A DNA stretch of 57,460 nucleotides from positions 122,765-180,224 of the forward strand of contig JALIBN010000026.1 of the NCBI GenBank assembly GCA_030576275.1, in the 5' to 3' direction. Below the pieces are notes generated by a model. The model was not told the origin of the DNA. It saw nothing but the letters and a program-made list of their open reading frames with translations, and did no database searches. The first letter of the stretch is position 1. Each line of letters starts with the position of its first letter. Source of the stretch: Pseudomonadota bacterium. Its GTDB lineage: Bacteria; Pseudomonadota; Gammaproteobacteria; Nitrosococcales; Methylophagaceae. Below, piece after piece: positions 44,883-55,806 of this stretch. A program made the translations under genes and the position numbers.

Positions 44883-45420
44883 TTAGCGTGGATTAACTTG
44901 GAAAACACCAACTAATTGATTGAGTCTTTGAGCCGTATGTTTTACCGATACCGAGCGATCTTGCAGGGTACCCATAGACCCATTCATTTGTTCGGCAGAG
45001 ATACCTACACGACGGGCTGTATCACCATGACGTTGGCTATTTTGATCAAGTTGTTTGATTGTAGATAACATTTGTTCAACGAGATTATGTAGATAGGTGT
45101 TTTCAGAAGATGCTTCTTCAGTCATTTTCAGACTGCGATCGACATTTTGAACGCCCGATGCCATAAACCTTACAGCGTCTTGTGTTTCTTGCTGAATGCC
45201 TTCTATCATTTTCTGGATTTTGCTAGCAGAACTTGAGCTACGGGAGGCTAAGCCCGCGAATTTCATCGGCTACAACTGAGAATTCTCACCCATGTTTACC
45301 TGTACGCTCCGCTTCAATCGAAGCATTAAGTGCCAGTAAGTTGGTTTGATTAGTGATCTCAGTAATCAAACCAATAATCTTGCCTAACACCCGGTGATCT
45401 TCGATTGCTTGTAAAAATTG
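44883..45420 (-). pseudogene. Methyl-accepting chemotaxis protein, C-terminal remnant
   Basis: The conserved MCP hairpin reads [32 protein letters not shown] at 45286-45288 (Arg CGA expected), EFSVVADEIRGL, then a frameshift near 45263 into LASRSSSSASKIQKMIEGIQ and the end VFQVNPR at 44883. No membrane or ligand-binding half exists upstream. Truncation, one nonsense and one frameshift: not functional. Confidence 0.88.
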
Positions 45421-45523
45421 GCAAAGAAATGATGTTTATTGTTTCTTTGCACACAAATATCGATGTTGATAAGGTTGTTAGATATTTGTTATGTCTAAGC
45501 TACGATTTTAAATAGCCGAAGAT

Positions 45524-45991
45524 TTATAATGTCTTTAATGTGTTGAGTACGTCGGCAATATGCTCTTTTACTTTTACATTTCGCCATTCGTGAATCAATA
45601 CACCATTAATGTCTATCAAGAAGGTGCTGCGCACAATACCCATATATTCGCGCCCGTAATTCTTTTTCAAATGTAAAACGTCGAAAAGTTTGCAGGCAGT
45701 TTCTTCAGCATCAGACAATAGTTCAAATGGAAACTCTTGTTTGGTTTTAAAGTTTTCATGCACACGAACACTGTCTCGAGATACACCAAAAATCAGCGTG
45801 TCATGTGTTGAGAATTCGGCGATATGGTCGCGAAACTCTTGACCTTCTAATGTGCAACCTGGCGTATTATCTTTGGGATAAAAATAGATAATGACATTTT
45901 TACCTCTATGTTCAGATAATCGAAAAACAGTTTCACCAGTGCTAGGTAGTTCAAAGTCTGGCACTGCTTGGTCAAGTTGTACGCTAGTCAT
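45524..45991 (-). CDS. bcp: Thioredoxin-dependent thiol peroxidase (BCP/peroxiredoxin Q)
   Basis: 155 residues. Peroxidatic C46 in KDNTPGCTLEGQEF; the position five residues later, Cys in E. coli Bcp, is Gln, so this is the variant without the adjacent resolving Cys. A second Cys occurs in EETACKLFDV and could resolve. Reduces H2O2 and organic peroxides in the cytosol with thioredoxin. Divergent from dapA. Confidence 0.93.
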   Translation of the reverse strand: MTSVQLDQAVPDFELPSTGETVFRLSEHRGKNVIIYFYPKDNTPGCTLEGQEFRDHIAEFSTHDTLIFGVSRDSVRVHENFKTKQEFPFELLSDAEETACKLFDVLHLKKNYGREYMGIVRSTFLIDINGVLIHEWRNVKVKEHIADVLNTLKTL

Positions 45992-46145
45992 GGAAGTTTT
46001 CCTATTTAGGCTGAGGTCAATGGTTAAAATATAGCTTATTACAAGTGCCTAGTTACGTATCAAGGGTATATCATCTGATATTCGCTTCTTGTCATCTTGT
46101 AGCTGGCAAAGTAACATGGCGGTTTATTTTTGGAGTCTTAAGATC

Positions 46146-47024
46146 ATGTTTAGCGGCAGTATGGTAGCACTGGTCACACCTATGCGAGAAGATGGTTCGT
46201 TGGATAGTGACTGCCTGAATAATTTGATTGAGTTCCATATCAGCAATGGTACTAAGGCGATCGTGGCCGTTGGTACTACGGGTGAATCTGCTACGCTGAC
46301 AGTAAAAGAACATTGCGCTGTAATTAGCCAAGTTGTCTCGCAAGTTAATGGTCGTATTTCAGTTATTGCTGGTACAGGGGCCAATTCAACGAGAGAAGCA
46401 ATAGAGTTAACGCAATATGCTAAAGACTTAGGTGTTGATGCGGTGTTGTTGGTTACACCATATTATAATAGGCCTACGCAAGAAGGCTTATATTTACATT
46501 ATAAAGCCATCGCAGAAGCTGTCGATATACCTCAAATTCTTTATAACGTACCTAGCCGAACAGCCTGTGATTTATTGCCAGAAACTGTCGCTCGGCTTGC
46601 TAATATTAAAAATATTATAGCTATAAAAGAAGCTACGGGCGACTTATCTCGTGTTACACAGATTAAAGCATTATGTGGCGACAAACTTGAGCTTTACACC
46701 GGTGAAGATGCCAATATCGTCGACTTTATACTAGCCGGTGGTCAAGGTGTTATTTCTGTTACTGCTAACGTTGCACCTGCATTAGTACAAGCTATGTGCG
46801 CGGCGGCGCTTGTTGGTGATGAACAAGGTGCGAGAGACATAAACAAGAAAATGGCCTTGCTGAATAAAGCATTATTTGTAGAATCTAATCCTATTCCCGT
46901 CAAATGGGCATTAGCAGAAATGGGTTTGATTCCAAAAGGCATTCGTTTGCCTATGACCGTATTGTCAGAAAAATATCATCAGTCGGTGCGTGAAGCACTA
47001 ATGGCTGCCAGTTTGTTAAACTAA
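46146..47024 (+). CDS. dapA: 4-hydroxy-tetrahydrodipicolinate synthase
   Basis: 292 residues from ATG 46146 (MFSGSMVALVTPM, the family's usual start). Substrate motif VGTTGESATL, Tyr motif TPYYNRPTQEG, and the Schiff-base Lys in IAIKEATGDL. Condenses pyruvate and aspartate semialdehyde at the entry to lysine and diaminopimelate synthesis. It leads the conserved gammaproteobacterial set dapA-bamC-MBL-purC. Confidence 0.97.
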   Translation: MFSGSMVALVTPMREDGSLDSDCLNNLIEFHISNGTKAIVAVGTTGESATLTVKEHCAVISQVVSQVNGRISVIAGTGANSTREAIELTQYAKDLGVDAVLLVTPYYNRPTQEGLYLHYKAIAEAVDIPQILYNVPSRTACDLLPETVARLANIKNIIAIKEATGDLSRVTQIKALCGDKLELYTGEDANIVDFILAGGQGVISVTANVAPALVQAMCAAALVGDEQGARDINKKMALLNKALFVESNPIPVKWALAEMGLIPKGIRLPMTVLSEKYHQSVREALMAASLLN

Positions 47025-47046
47025 TTTTTTAAGTGAACTTAACTAC

Positions 47047-48075
47047 ATGAAAGCTACCCGTTTAAAATATATATCTTTGGCTGTACTTCTGGCTACAACA
47101 GTCAGTGGCTGTAGTGCCTTTTCATCCTTAGATGAAGTTATACCTGACAACAGCAAAAAATATCGTAAAGCCGATACCATGCCGCCACTTGATGTACCTC
47201 CTGATTTAAGCACTAGCCGCATCAATGATGATATCGCGGGTAATCAAACTAGCACGGCCACCTACTCTGAATTTGAAGAAGCGGCGAATAATCCACTTGC
47301 TTCTAAATATAATATTACGCCAGAGACTAAACCTTCTTTGTCAGGTGAAGGTGATAAACGTCATTTAATTGTACCTGGTGATAGAGAGCAGATATGGTCT
47401 CAAATCTTAGATTTTTGGGCACAAAAAAACATTGAGGTTGTTCGTAAAGACTTACGTATTGGCTTAATGGATACTGAAACAGCACCGGACGACTATACTT
47501 ACCGAGTAAGAATGGAACGTGGCGATACATCAAAAACATCTTCTGTATACGTAAGTGCTGCTACGGGTGAAGATAATGTACCAAAAAATGAAGCGATGTT
47601 ACGTCAGTTAGCTGATTTCTTAGGTGTGTTGTACCAAGAACAACGAGCCCAAATTGAAGCGGTAAAACAAAGTCAGCCTCAGACAGCCACTGTTAAAACC
47701 CAGTTAATAGATGATGTCGGTGCTCAGAAAGCATTGTTAGTTGACCAAGATTTTTCTGATGTATGGAATCGTGTGGGTCGTGTTTTAGATAGCAAAGGTT
47801 TTGCTGTAGAAGATCGTGACCGTTCACGTGGCACATACTTTGTTCGCTATCTTGATCCATTGAATAATGACGAGGGTGACGAGCCAGGCTTATTAACTAA
47901 GTTGGCTTTCTGGAAGGATGATGTTGAAAAAACACCTGGTGAATTTTATTACATCAAACTTATCTCAGACGCCGAAAAAACTAAAATCGTTATTTTAGAT
48001 GCAGAACAAGTAAGAACATCGTCTGATACAGCCCAACGTTTGTTAACGTTAATGCAGGAACAATTGCAACAATAA
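47047..48075 (+). CDS. bamC: Outer membrane assembly lipoprotein BamC (NlpB)
   Basis: 342 residues. Lipoprotein signal with lipobox TVSGC (lipidated Cys ~22), then the unstructured BamD-binding segment SSLDEVIPDNSKKYRKADTM and PPLDVPPDLS, followed by two helix-grip domains (~100-190 and ~220-330). Part of the BAM complex. Position after dapA is the classic gammaproteobacterial order (dapA-nlpB). Confidence 0.94.
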   Translation: MKATRLKYISLAVLLATTVSGCSAFSSLDEVIPDNSKKYRKADTMPPLDVPPDLSTSRINDDIAGNQTSTATYSEFEEAANNPLASKYNITPETKPSLSGEGDKRHLIVPGDREQIWSQILDFWAQKNIEVVRKDLRIGLMDTETAPDDYTYRVRMERGDTSKTSSVYVSAATGEDNVPKNEAMLRQLADFLGVLYQEQRAQIEAVKQSQPQTATVKTQLIDDVGAQKALLVDQDFSDVWNRVGRVLDSKGFAVEDRDRSRGTYFVRYLDPLNNDEGDEPGLLTKLAFWKDDVEKTPGEFYYIKLISDAEKTKIVILDAEQVRTSSDTAQRLLTLMQEQLQQ

Positions 48076-48839
48076 TGCGATTTGCTTCGCTAGGTAGCGG
48101 AAGTAAGGGTAACGCAACACTGATTTCGCATGGAAAAACCACATTGCTTGTTGATTGTGGTTTTTCTGCGCGTGAAACTGAAAAACGTTTGCAGCGTTTA
48201 TCTATGACCGCTGAACAGATAACCAGTATTGTTATTACGCATGAACATGCTGATCATATTAACGGTGTACGGGTATTAGCTAGAAAATATAATATTCCTG
48301 TCTATGCTACGGCGGGTACGGCAGGCTGTATGGCAGCTGACTTGGTTCATTTAGTAACTGAATTTAGTTGTCACGAACATTTTCAAATTAATGATATTGG
48401 TGTTGAACCTTTTCCGGTACCGCATGATGCTCGCGAACCGAGTCAATTTGTGTTTACAAATGGCCTACATAGGGTTGGATTATTGACAGATGTTGGTATG
48501 ACAACACCAATTATTGAACAAGCATTATCGGGATGTGACGCCTTATTGTTAGAAGCCAATCATGATATGGATATGTTAGATAATAGTGAATATCCAGATC
48601 ATTTGAAAAACCGTGTCGCTGGACGTTTAGGGCATTTAAATAATGTGCAATCAGCTAAAATATTAGAAAAAATTGATACCTCGCGTTTGCAACATATTGT
48701 TGCTATGCACTTAAGTGAAAAAAATAATTCGCCAAATATAGTGACCCCATTATTTTCACAGGCATTAGGCTGTGATCAAAGCTGGATTGGCATTGCTGAT
48801 CAAGAGTTGGGTTTTGACTGGCGTGAAACGACTAATTAG
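48075..48839 (+). CDS. MBL-fold metallohydrolase, YycJ/VicX-like
   Basis: 254 residues; ATG overlaps the bamC stop (TAATG), so coupled. [15 protein letters not shown] start, metal motif [43 protein letters not shown] and [12 protein letters not shown] are the YycJ/WalJ signatures. Family is RNase J/5'-exonuclease-like (reported dsDNA 5'-3' exonuclease activity in Gram-positives). Conserved with bamC in this lineage. Confidence 0.92.
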   Translation: MRFASLGSGSKGNATLISHGKTTLLVDCGFSARETEKRLQRLSMTAEQITSIVITHEHADHINGVRVLARKYNIPVYATAGTAGCMAADLVHLVTEFSCHEHFQINDIGVEPFPVPHDAREPSQFVFTNGLHRVGLLTDVGMTTPIIEQALSGCDALLLEANHDMDMLDNSEYPDHLKNRVAGRLGHLNNVQSAKILEKIDTSRLQHIVAMHLSEKNNSPNIVTPLFSQALGCDQSWIGIADQELGFDWRETTN

Positions 48840-48853
48840 TTAGAGAGTTAATT

Positions 48854-49564
48854 ATGGAAAAAAAACAAGAGTTATATGCCGGTAAAGCGAAAAGTGTATT
48901 TGCCACGGATGATGAAGACTTTGTCATTTTAAGCTTTCGTGACGACACTTCTGCCTTTGATGGTGAACGTATTGAACAGTTGAGCCGTAAAGGTGAAGTT
49001 AATAACAAGTTTAATGCGTTTATTATGGAATATCTTGCTAAAACAGGTATCCCAACTCACTTTGAAAAGCTTCTCAATCCCACTGAATCACTAGTTAAAA
49101 ATATGAATATGATTCCGGTTGAGTGTGTAGTTCGGAATGTTGCCTCTGGTAGTTTAGTACGTCGTTTAGGTGTCGAAGATGGTATGGAATTAAGCCCGCC
49201 GATATTTGAGTTTTTCCTAAAAAATGACACCTTACATGATCCTATGGTCAATGAGTTTCACATTGAAACTTTTGGCTGGGCTTCGGCTGATTCTGTCATT
49301 AAAATGAAAGCGTTAACCTTCAAAGTTAATGCTGAATTGAAGAGGTTATTTGCTGATGCTGGCTTGATATTAGTCGATTACAAACTTGAATTTGGTTTAT
49401 TTAAAGGTGACGTTATTTTAGGTGATGAATTCAGTCCCGATGGTTGTCGCCTGTGGGATGCCGAAACGCGTGAGAAATTGGATAAAGATCGTTTCCGCCA
49501 AGGTTTGGGTGGTGTAATCGAAGCTTATGAAGAAGTGGCTCGCCGGATTGGCGTTCCTTTGTAA
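48854..49564 (+). CDS. purC: SAICAR synthetase
   Basis: 236 residues. [20 protein letters not shown] at the N-terminus (nucleotide loop), [26 protein letters not shown], and [11 protein letters not shown] with [12 protein letters not shown] are PurC hallmarks, full length. Joins aspartate to CAIR in purine synthesis. Last gene of the dapA operon; a strong terminator follows. Confidence 0.97.
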   Translation: MEKKQELYAGKAKSVFATDDEDFVILSFRDDTSAFDGERIEQLSRKGEVNNKFNAFIMEYLAKTGIPTHFEKLLNPTESLVKNMNMIPVECVVRNVASGSLVRRLGVEDGMELSPPIFEFFLKNDTLHDPMVNEFHIETFGWASADSVIKMKALTFKVNAELKRLFADAGLILVDYKLEFGLFKGDVILGDEFSPDGCRLWDAETREKLDKDRFRQGLGGVIEAYEEVARRIGVPL

Positions 49565-49580
49565 ATTGAGCTAAATTCAA

Positions 49581-49620
49581 AGACAAAAAAATACCCGCGT
49601 TTGCGGGTATTTTTTTGTCT
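49581..49620. terminator. Bidirectional terminator between purC and pyrC
   Basis: The whole 40 bp is palindromic: stem ATACCCGC / GCGGGTAT around GTTT, flanked by A7 on the left and T7 on the right, so it terminates both convergent genes. Confidence 0.95.
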
Positions 49621-50670
49621 TTAGGAAATAACCTTCCACTTAATTAGTTCACCTGCCCTCATAGGAACGAGTGGTTGATCGCCGAATGGATAAGTCTTTG
49701 GTACCAACCATGATTCTTTTTGCAGGGTAATCGTTGCAGTATTACGTGGTAATTGATAAAAATCGGCACCAAAATGACTGGCGAAACCTTCCAATTTATC
49801 CATCGCATCAGCCGCTTCAAATGCTTCGGCATACAATTCTATTGCCGCATGACTGCTGTAAATACCAGCACAACCACAGGCATTTTCTTTTAGATGTTGT
49901 GTATGAGGCGCGCTATCTGTGCCAAGGAAAAATTTGGAATTACCACTGGTTGCCGCTTTGATAAGGGCCTGTTGATGGGTATTACGTTTTAACACTGGCA
50001 GGCAATAATTATGCGGATGTACACCACCGACTAGGAGGTCATTCCTGTTTAATAATAAATGGTGGGGTGTGATTGTGGCAGCAACATGGGCATCACTATC
50101 CAGTACAAAATCTACAGCATCTACTGTAGTTATATGCTCAAAGATAACTTTTAATGTTGGATACTCTTGTAGTAGTGGCCGCATAATCTGTTTGATAAAG
50201 ACTTTTTCCCGATCAAAAATATCAATTTCTGGACTGGTCACTTCGCCATGAACAAGTAGGGGCAATTGCAAACGTTGCATTGCCGTAAGTGCTTGTGCAC
50301 AGAGCTTAAGATCGGTTACACCGGCATCTGAATTGGTCGTAGCACCTGCTGGGTAGAGCTTAAATGCATGCACGATGCCACTATCATATGCTCGCTGAAC
50401 TTCATCTGCAGAAGTATTGTCAGTTAGATATAACGTCATCAATGGCATGAAGTTATTGCCAGTAGGGCAGGCATCTAAAATGCGGCCACGATATTCAATC
50501 GCTAATGCTGTTGTGGTAATGGGCGGCCGTAAATTTGGCATGACGATAGCACGACTAAAATAACGTGCGGTATCAGAAACCGTTCGTTCTAATGCCGCAT
50601 TATCGCGCAAGTGAAGATGCCAATCGTCTGGTTGGGTAAGAGTTAACTGTGTGATGTGTGATTTAGTCAT
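49621..50670 (-). CDS. pyrC: Dihydroorotase (homodimeric class II)
   Basis: 349 residues. Metal motif [10 protein letters not shown] (HxH), PNLRPP, the carbamylated-Lys region [33 protein letters not shown] and [16 protein letters not shown]. Matches E. coli PyrC in length. Cyclises carbamoyl-aspartate to dihydroorotate for pyrimidines. Convergent with purC. Confidence 0.97.
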   Translation of the reverse strand: MTKSHITQLTLTQPDDWHLHLRDNAALERTVSDTARYFSRAIVMPNLRPPITTTALAIEYRGRILDACPTGNNFMPLMTLYLTDNTSADEVQRAYDSGIVHAFKLYPAGATTNSDAGVTDLKLCAQALTAMQRLQLPLLVHGEVTSPEIDIFDREKVFIKQIMRPLLQEYPTLKVIFEHITTVDAVDFVLDSDAHVAATITPHHLLLNRNDLLVGGVHPHNYCLPVLKRNTHQQALIKAATSGNSKFFLGTDSAPHTQHLKENACGCAGIYSSHAAIELYAEAFEAADAMDKLEGFASHFGADFYQLPRNTATITLQKESWLVPKTYPFGDQPLVPMRAGELIKWKVIS

Positions 50671-50843
50671 AGACGTGAATTATGCCATAGCTATATAATA
50701 AACGGATATTTTTACTTATAAAGCCCCGCTAAGTAAATGGCTTTTCCCTCAGTTCTTCTTGACCTAAAGTGGCATTCCAAGTACATTTAGACGTTTTATA
50801 TTTTTGTTCATATCTATCGTTACGGCGATTCAAAGGGGAACAC

Positions 50844-52589
50844 GTGGAATTAAGCGGTGCCGAAATTCTTGTTCGTAGTTTAAAAGACGAAGGTGTTGAA
50901 TTCTTGTTTGGTTATCCTGGTGGTTCAGTGCTTCATATTTATGATGCACTTTATCGACAAGATGACGTCAAACATATTCTAGTACGCCACGAACAAGCTG
51001 CAACTCATGCTGCTGATGGTTATGCGCGCGCAACAGGTAAACCAGGTGTTGTTTTGGTTACATCTGGTCCAGGCGTCACTAATGCTGTAACGGGCATAGC
51101 CACCGCTCATATGGATTCTATCCCTATGGTTGTTATCACTGGTCAAGTTCCATCGGCAGTGATTGGTAGTGATGCTTTTCAAGAAGTCGATGCTGTGGGG
51201 ATTACTCGTCCATGTGTAAAACATAACTTTTTGGTTAAAGATGTTACTAAATTAGCTGAAACTATCAAAAAAGCGTTTTATGTTGCGACGACGGGACGTC
51301 CTGGACCTGTCGTTATTGACGTGCCAAAAGATATGACTGATCCAACCATTAAAATACCTTATCACTACCCTGATAAAGTAACGATGCGCTCATACCAACC
51401 GACTATTAAAGGTCATTCAGGCCAGATTAAACGTGCAGTTGATTTATTATTAACGGCCAAAAAACCAATGATATATTCTGGTGGTGGTGTTGTACTTGGT
51501 AATGCTTCGGAAGAATTACGTACCTTTGTACGTCATCTTGGCTATCCGATTACCCAAACATTAATGGGTTTGGGTTCTTATCCAGCAAGTGATCCACAAA
51601 GTCTTGGTATGTTAGGTATGCACGGAACCTACGAAGCCAATATGGCAATGCATGACTGTGACGTATTGATTGCTATTGGTGCTCGATTTGATGACCGTGT
51701 AACTGGCAAGATCGCTGAATTTTGCCCAGATGCAAAAATTATTCATATTGATATTGATCCTTCTTCAATCTCAAAAACGATCACGGTTGATATTCCGATT
51801 GTGGGTGAGGTTTCTGGTGTTTTACAAGAAATGAATCATCTTTTGGTAACTGGTAAAAAAGAACCTAAGAAAAAAGCACTAGCCGAATGGTGGAAAACGA
51901 TTAACGCTTGGCGTGCTACTAACTGCATGAATTATGATCGCAGTAGCGAACATATAAAACCACAGCGTGCAATTGAAATAGTACATGAGATCACCGGTGG
52001 TGATGCTTACATCACCTCTGATGTAGGACAACATCAAATGTGGGCGGCCCAGTATTATGGTTTTGAAAAACCTAATCGTTGGATAAATTCTGGCGGCCTA
52101 GGTACTATGGGCTTTGGTTTACCCGCTGCTATGGGCGTACAATTGGCATATCCAGAGGCTACCGTTGCCTGTGTAACGGGTGAAGGTAGTATTCAAATGT
52201 GTATTCAGGAATTATCTACCTGTTTGCAATATGGCTTACCGATTAAAATCATTGCTTTAAATAATCGTTACTTAGGCATGGTTCGCCAGTGGCAGGAATT
52301 TTTCTATGAAAATCGTTATTCGTCGTCTTACATGGAATCATTACCTGATTTCGTGAAATTGGCAGAAAGTTATGGGCATGTTGGTATTCGAATTGAAGAT
52401 CCTAAAGATTTGCAGGCAGAACTTGAAAGAGGGTTTGCAATGAAAGATCGTTTAGTATTTTTCGATATCGTTACCGACCAAACTGAAAATGTTTATCCGA
52501 TGATTCGAGCCGGTAAAGCGCATAACGAAATGCATTTATCACCATATGGTGGTGAGTTGCCACAAGATCCACAAAGGGAGTTGTCGTAA
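50844..52589 (+). CDS. ilvI: Acetolactate synthase large subunit
   Basis: 581 residues from GTG 50844, which has AGGGGA seven bases upstream; the frame is open 25 codons further without support. FGYPGGSVLHIYD, HEQAATHAADGYARATGKPG (ThDP Glu), and CVTGEGSIQMCIQEL with ALNNRYLGMVRQWQ (ThDP-Mg motif, GEG in place of GDG). Condenses pyruvate or 2-oxobutyrate for Val/Leu/Ile synthesis. First gene of ilvIHC; regulation by attenuation not evident. Confidence 0.95.
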   Translation: MELSGAEILVRSLKDEGVEFLFGYPGGSVLHIYDALYRQDDVKHILVRHEQAATHAADGYARATGKPGVVLVTSGPGVTNAVTGIATAHMDSIPMVVITGQVPSAVIGSDAFQEVDAVGITRPCVKHNFLVKDVTKLAETIKKAFYVATTGRPGPVVIDVPKDMTDPTIKIPYHYPDKVTMRSYQPTIKGHSGQIKRAVDLLLTAKKPMIYSGGGVVLGNASEELRTFVRHLGYPITQTLMGLGSYPASDPQSLGMLGMHGTYEANMAMHDCDVLIAIGARFDDRVTGKIAEFCPDAKIIHIDIDPSSISKTITVDIPIVGEVSGVLQEMNHLLVTGKKEPKKKALAEWWKTINAWRATNCMNYDRSSEHIKPQRAIEIVHEITGGDAYITSDVGQHQMWAAQYYGFEKPNRWINSGGLGTMGFGLPAAMGVQLAYPEATVACVTGEGSIQMCIQELSTCLQYGLPIKIIALNNRYLGMVRQWQEFFYENRYSSSYMESLPDFVKLAESYGHVGIRIEDPKDLQAELERGFAMKDRLVFFDIVTDQTENVYPMIRAGKAHNEMHLSPYGGELPQDPQRELS

Positions 52590-53083
52590 TGCGTCATATC
52601 ATTTCAATTTTAATTGAAAACGAAGCAGGCGCATTATCAAGAGTAGCGGGTTTATTTTCAGCTCGCGCTTATAATATTGAATCATTAACGGTTGCGCCGA
52701 CAGAAGACCCAACTCTGTCACGGATGACTATCGTGACTGAAGGTACCGATCGTATTGTGGAACAAATCATCAAACAACTTAACAAGTTAATAGATGTTGT
52801 TAAGTTATTGGATTTGTCAGAAGGCCCCCATATCGAACGTGAAATGATGCTGATAAAAGTTAAAGCAGCGACAATGGCTCAACGAGAAGATGTTAAGCGT
52901 CTGTCCGATATTTTTCGCGGCAATATTATCGATGTCACGCCAACGACATTTACGATTGAACTGACAGGATCGGGTCAAAAAATAGATTCTTTTATTGAAG
53001 CATTGGCTGAACATAAGATTATTGAAACTGTACGGTCCGGCGTGTCGGGTATTGGACGCGGCGAGAAAAGTTTGCAGGTATAA
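52589..53083 (+). CDS. ilvH: Acetolactate synthase regulatory subunit
   Basis: 164 residues, ATG overlapping the ilvI stop (TAATG). N-terminal ACT domain (RHIISILIENEAGALSRVAG, FSARAYNIESLTVAPTED) and C-terminal ALS small-subunit domain. It activates IlvI and confers valine feedback. Confidence 0.96.
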   Translation: MRHIISILIENEAGALSRVAGLFSARAYNIESLTVAPTEDPTLSRMTIVTEGTDRIVEQIIKQLNKLIDVVKLLDLSEGPHIEREMMLIKVKAATMAQREDVKRLSDIFRGNIIDVTPTTFTIELTGSGQKIDSFIEALAEHKIIETVRSGVSGIGRGEKSLQV

Positions 53084-53125
53084 TCTGCACACCCAATTAA
53101 ATTTTTAAAGTATTTAAGGAATTAA

Positions 53126-54145
<1,020 letters not shown>

Positions 54146-54166
54146 TCATCAATAATTTGCTTTAAC

Positions 54167-54206
54167 AACGGGGGCTGATATGTAAATATCAGCCCCCGTT
54201 TTTTTA
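54167..54206 (+). terminator. Terminator of the ilvIHC operon
   Basis: AACGGGGGCTGATA (54167-54180) and TATCAGCCCCCGTT (54187-54200), 14-bp perfect stem, 6-nt loop, then T7. Confidence 0.95.
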
Positions 54207-54214
54207 AAGTAAGC

Positions 54215-54571
54215 TTACTGTTTGATACTCCGGTTAAATTGGCTAAATTGCTTTTCTAATACCGCACCGTAAAATGAATTTTGCTGTCCATATGCTGATC
54301 TGGTTTGCGAGTAAGTAACCGCATTGGCGGAGTCAATTTTCATATTCGCTTCCTGTATCGCGAGAACGGCGTGAGCGAGTGAGTTGTTTTTTTCGCTTTC
54401 GTGAGTATAGACTGAAGCCACTTTCGTGTACTCTTGGGGCTGAGCATTCATCGCATTTATTTCGAGAACAGCCTTAGATAGCGAATTAGTCGTTGGTTGA
54501 ATAACAGGACTTCCCCAAGCAACATTGGATAACATAAAAGTGGAAAGTATGATTATGGGTACGTTTTTCAT
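54215..54571 (-). CDS. Secreted protein with three internal repeats
   Basis: 118 residues from ATG 54571 (MKNVPIIILSTFMLSNVAWG signal peptide, cleavage ~20). Mature part has three imperfect repeats: NSLSKAVLEINAMNA, NSLAHAVLAIQEANM and NSFYGAVLEKQFSQF, separated by ~25 polar residues each. The pattern N-S-x-x-x-A-V-L-x-x-x suggests short amphipathic helices. No family recognised. Confidence 0.7.
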   Translation of the reverse strand: MKNVPIIILSTFMLSNVAWGSPVIQPTTNSLSKAVLEINAMNAQPQEYTKVASVYTHESEKNNSLAHAVLAIQEANMKIDSANAVTYSQTRSAYGQQNSFYGAVLEKQFSQFNRSIKQ

Positions 54572-54739
54572 TTTATTAACCTCTAACAATTAAAGACATC
54601 AAGCAAAATTTACGCTCGTATAATCTAATAGACTAGATGAAAGCCAAAATGTTACAAAAAGGCTGATGATGAAATATTTGCCACGACTTTGTCTGCTATC
54701 ATTACGCAATTATTTAATAACGCCTATGGAAATCAAGTT

Positions 54740-55483
54740 ATGGTAGAAAAAGCAAAACAACAGAATCGGGGTATTTATTTATTACCGAACCTATTTACAA
54801 CTGCAGGCTTATTTGCTGGATTTTATGCGATTGTTGCTGCTATTCGAGGTGACTTTGAATCAGCAGCCATTGCTATTTTCATTGCCATGATAATGGATGG
54901 TCTTGACGGTCGAATTGCTCGTATGACAAATACGCAAAGTGATTTTGGTGCTGAATATGACAGCCTTGCTGATATGGTTTCATTTGGTTTAGCGCCTGCC
55001 TTAGTTATCTTTCAATGGTCATTACTAGATATGGGCAAGTTTGGCTGGATGGTGGCATTTATTTATGCGGCTTGTGGCGCTTTACGCCTAGCCCGATTTA
55101 ATACTCAGCTGGGTATTGAAGATAAACGCTACTTTCAAGGCTTACCAAGTCCTGCCGCTGCGGCATGTTTAGCTGGGTGGGTCTGGGCGGGCACCAGCAA
55201 TGATATTGATCCTGCATTAATGACAGCTATAGCTTTACCACTTACTTTTGTGGCGGGCATATTAATGGTCAGTACGGTAAGGTATTCAAGTTTCAAAGAG
55301 CTTGATTTACATGGCAAAGTACCTTTCGTGGTTATGCTGGTACTAGTATTAATCTTTGCTTTAGTCGCTATTGACCCACCGCTTATCTTGTTTGGTAGCT
55401 TTGCGTTATACGCCTTATCAGGACCTGTGCTGACATTAATTAAACTACGTCAACATCGTGCAGAACGCCAGCAAGAAAAATAA
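54740..55483 (+). CDS. pssA: CDP-diacylglycerol--serine O-phosphatidyltransferase
   Basis: 247 residues from ATG 54740 (MVEKAKQQNRGIYLLPN); an in-frame TTG further upstream is not supported. The CDP-alcohol phosphotransferase motif D-G-x2-A-R-x8-G-x3-D-x3-D is seen as MDGLDGRIARMTNTQSDFGA then EYDSLADMVS. Type II integral membrane PssA; makes phosphatidylserine, precursor of phosphatidylethanolamine. Usual neighbour of ilvC in this lineage. Confidence 0.94.
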   Translation: MVEKAKQQNRGIYLLPNLFTTAGLFAGFYAIVAAIRGDFESAAIAIFIAMIMDGLDGRIARMTNTQSDFGAEYDSLADMVSFGLAPALVIFQWSLLDMGKFGWMVAFIYAACGALRLARFNTQLGIEDKRYFQGLPSPAAAACLAGWVWAGTSNDIDPALMTAIALPLTFVAGILMVSTVRYSSFKELDLHGKVPFVVMLVLVLIFALVAIDPPLILFGSFALYALSGPVLTLIKLRQHRAERQQEK

Positions 55484-55556
55484 GTTGATTACATCGCGTG
55501 CTTTATTCGGTAATTGACTGATTTAAAACTACGTTAATCATCAACACTAAAGGATT

Positions 55557-55757
55557 TTACTTCCCTGTTGGTGTGACGATGTTTTTTTCAGCCAATATGT
55601 CCATTATCAAAACATCGCATGAGCCACAGCCAGTAGCAGCACCCGTTGCAGATGCAATTTTCTCAAAACTGTCTTTACCATCCTTGATTAACTGATGGAT
55701 TTTTGCCTTTGTGGTGCCACTGCAGTCACAAATTATTTCTTCAGGTTGGTCGGTCAT
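55557..55757 (-). CDS. Bfd-like (2Fe-2S) protein
   Basis: 66 residues from ATG 55757 (a TTG at 55769 is the alternative). Ligands CDC (residues ~10-12) and GCGSC near residue 45 follow the Bfd pattern C-x-C ... C-x2-C: IICDCSGTTKAKI and GAATGCGSCDVLIM. A second Bfd-fold protein in this window besides bfd; this one resembles the domain found at nitrite/nitrate reductase and other redox enzymes. Not next to a bacterioferritin gene. Role unknown. Confidence 0.8.
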   Translation of the reverse strand: MTDQPEEIICDCSGTTKAKIHQLIKDGKDSFEKIASATGAATGCGSCDVLIMDILAEKNIVTPTGK

Positions 55758-55806
55758 AGATAATTTCAAACTACGTTAGGTTTTAGTTAGTATAGAAGGG
55801 GTACAA

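Noticed and set aside
50720-50744. AAAGCC/GGCTTT hairpin upstream of ilvI as an attenuator
   Set aside because: Short stem, no leader peptide rich in Val/Leu/Ile and no T run.
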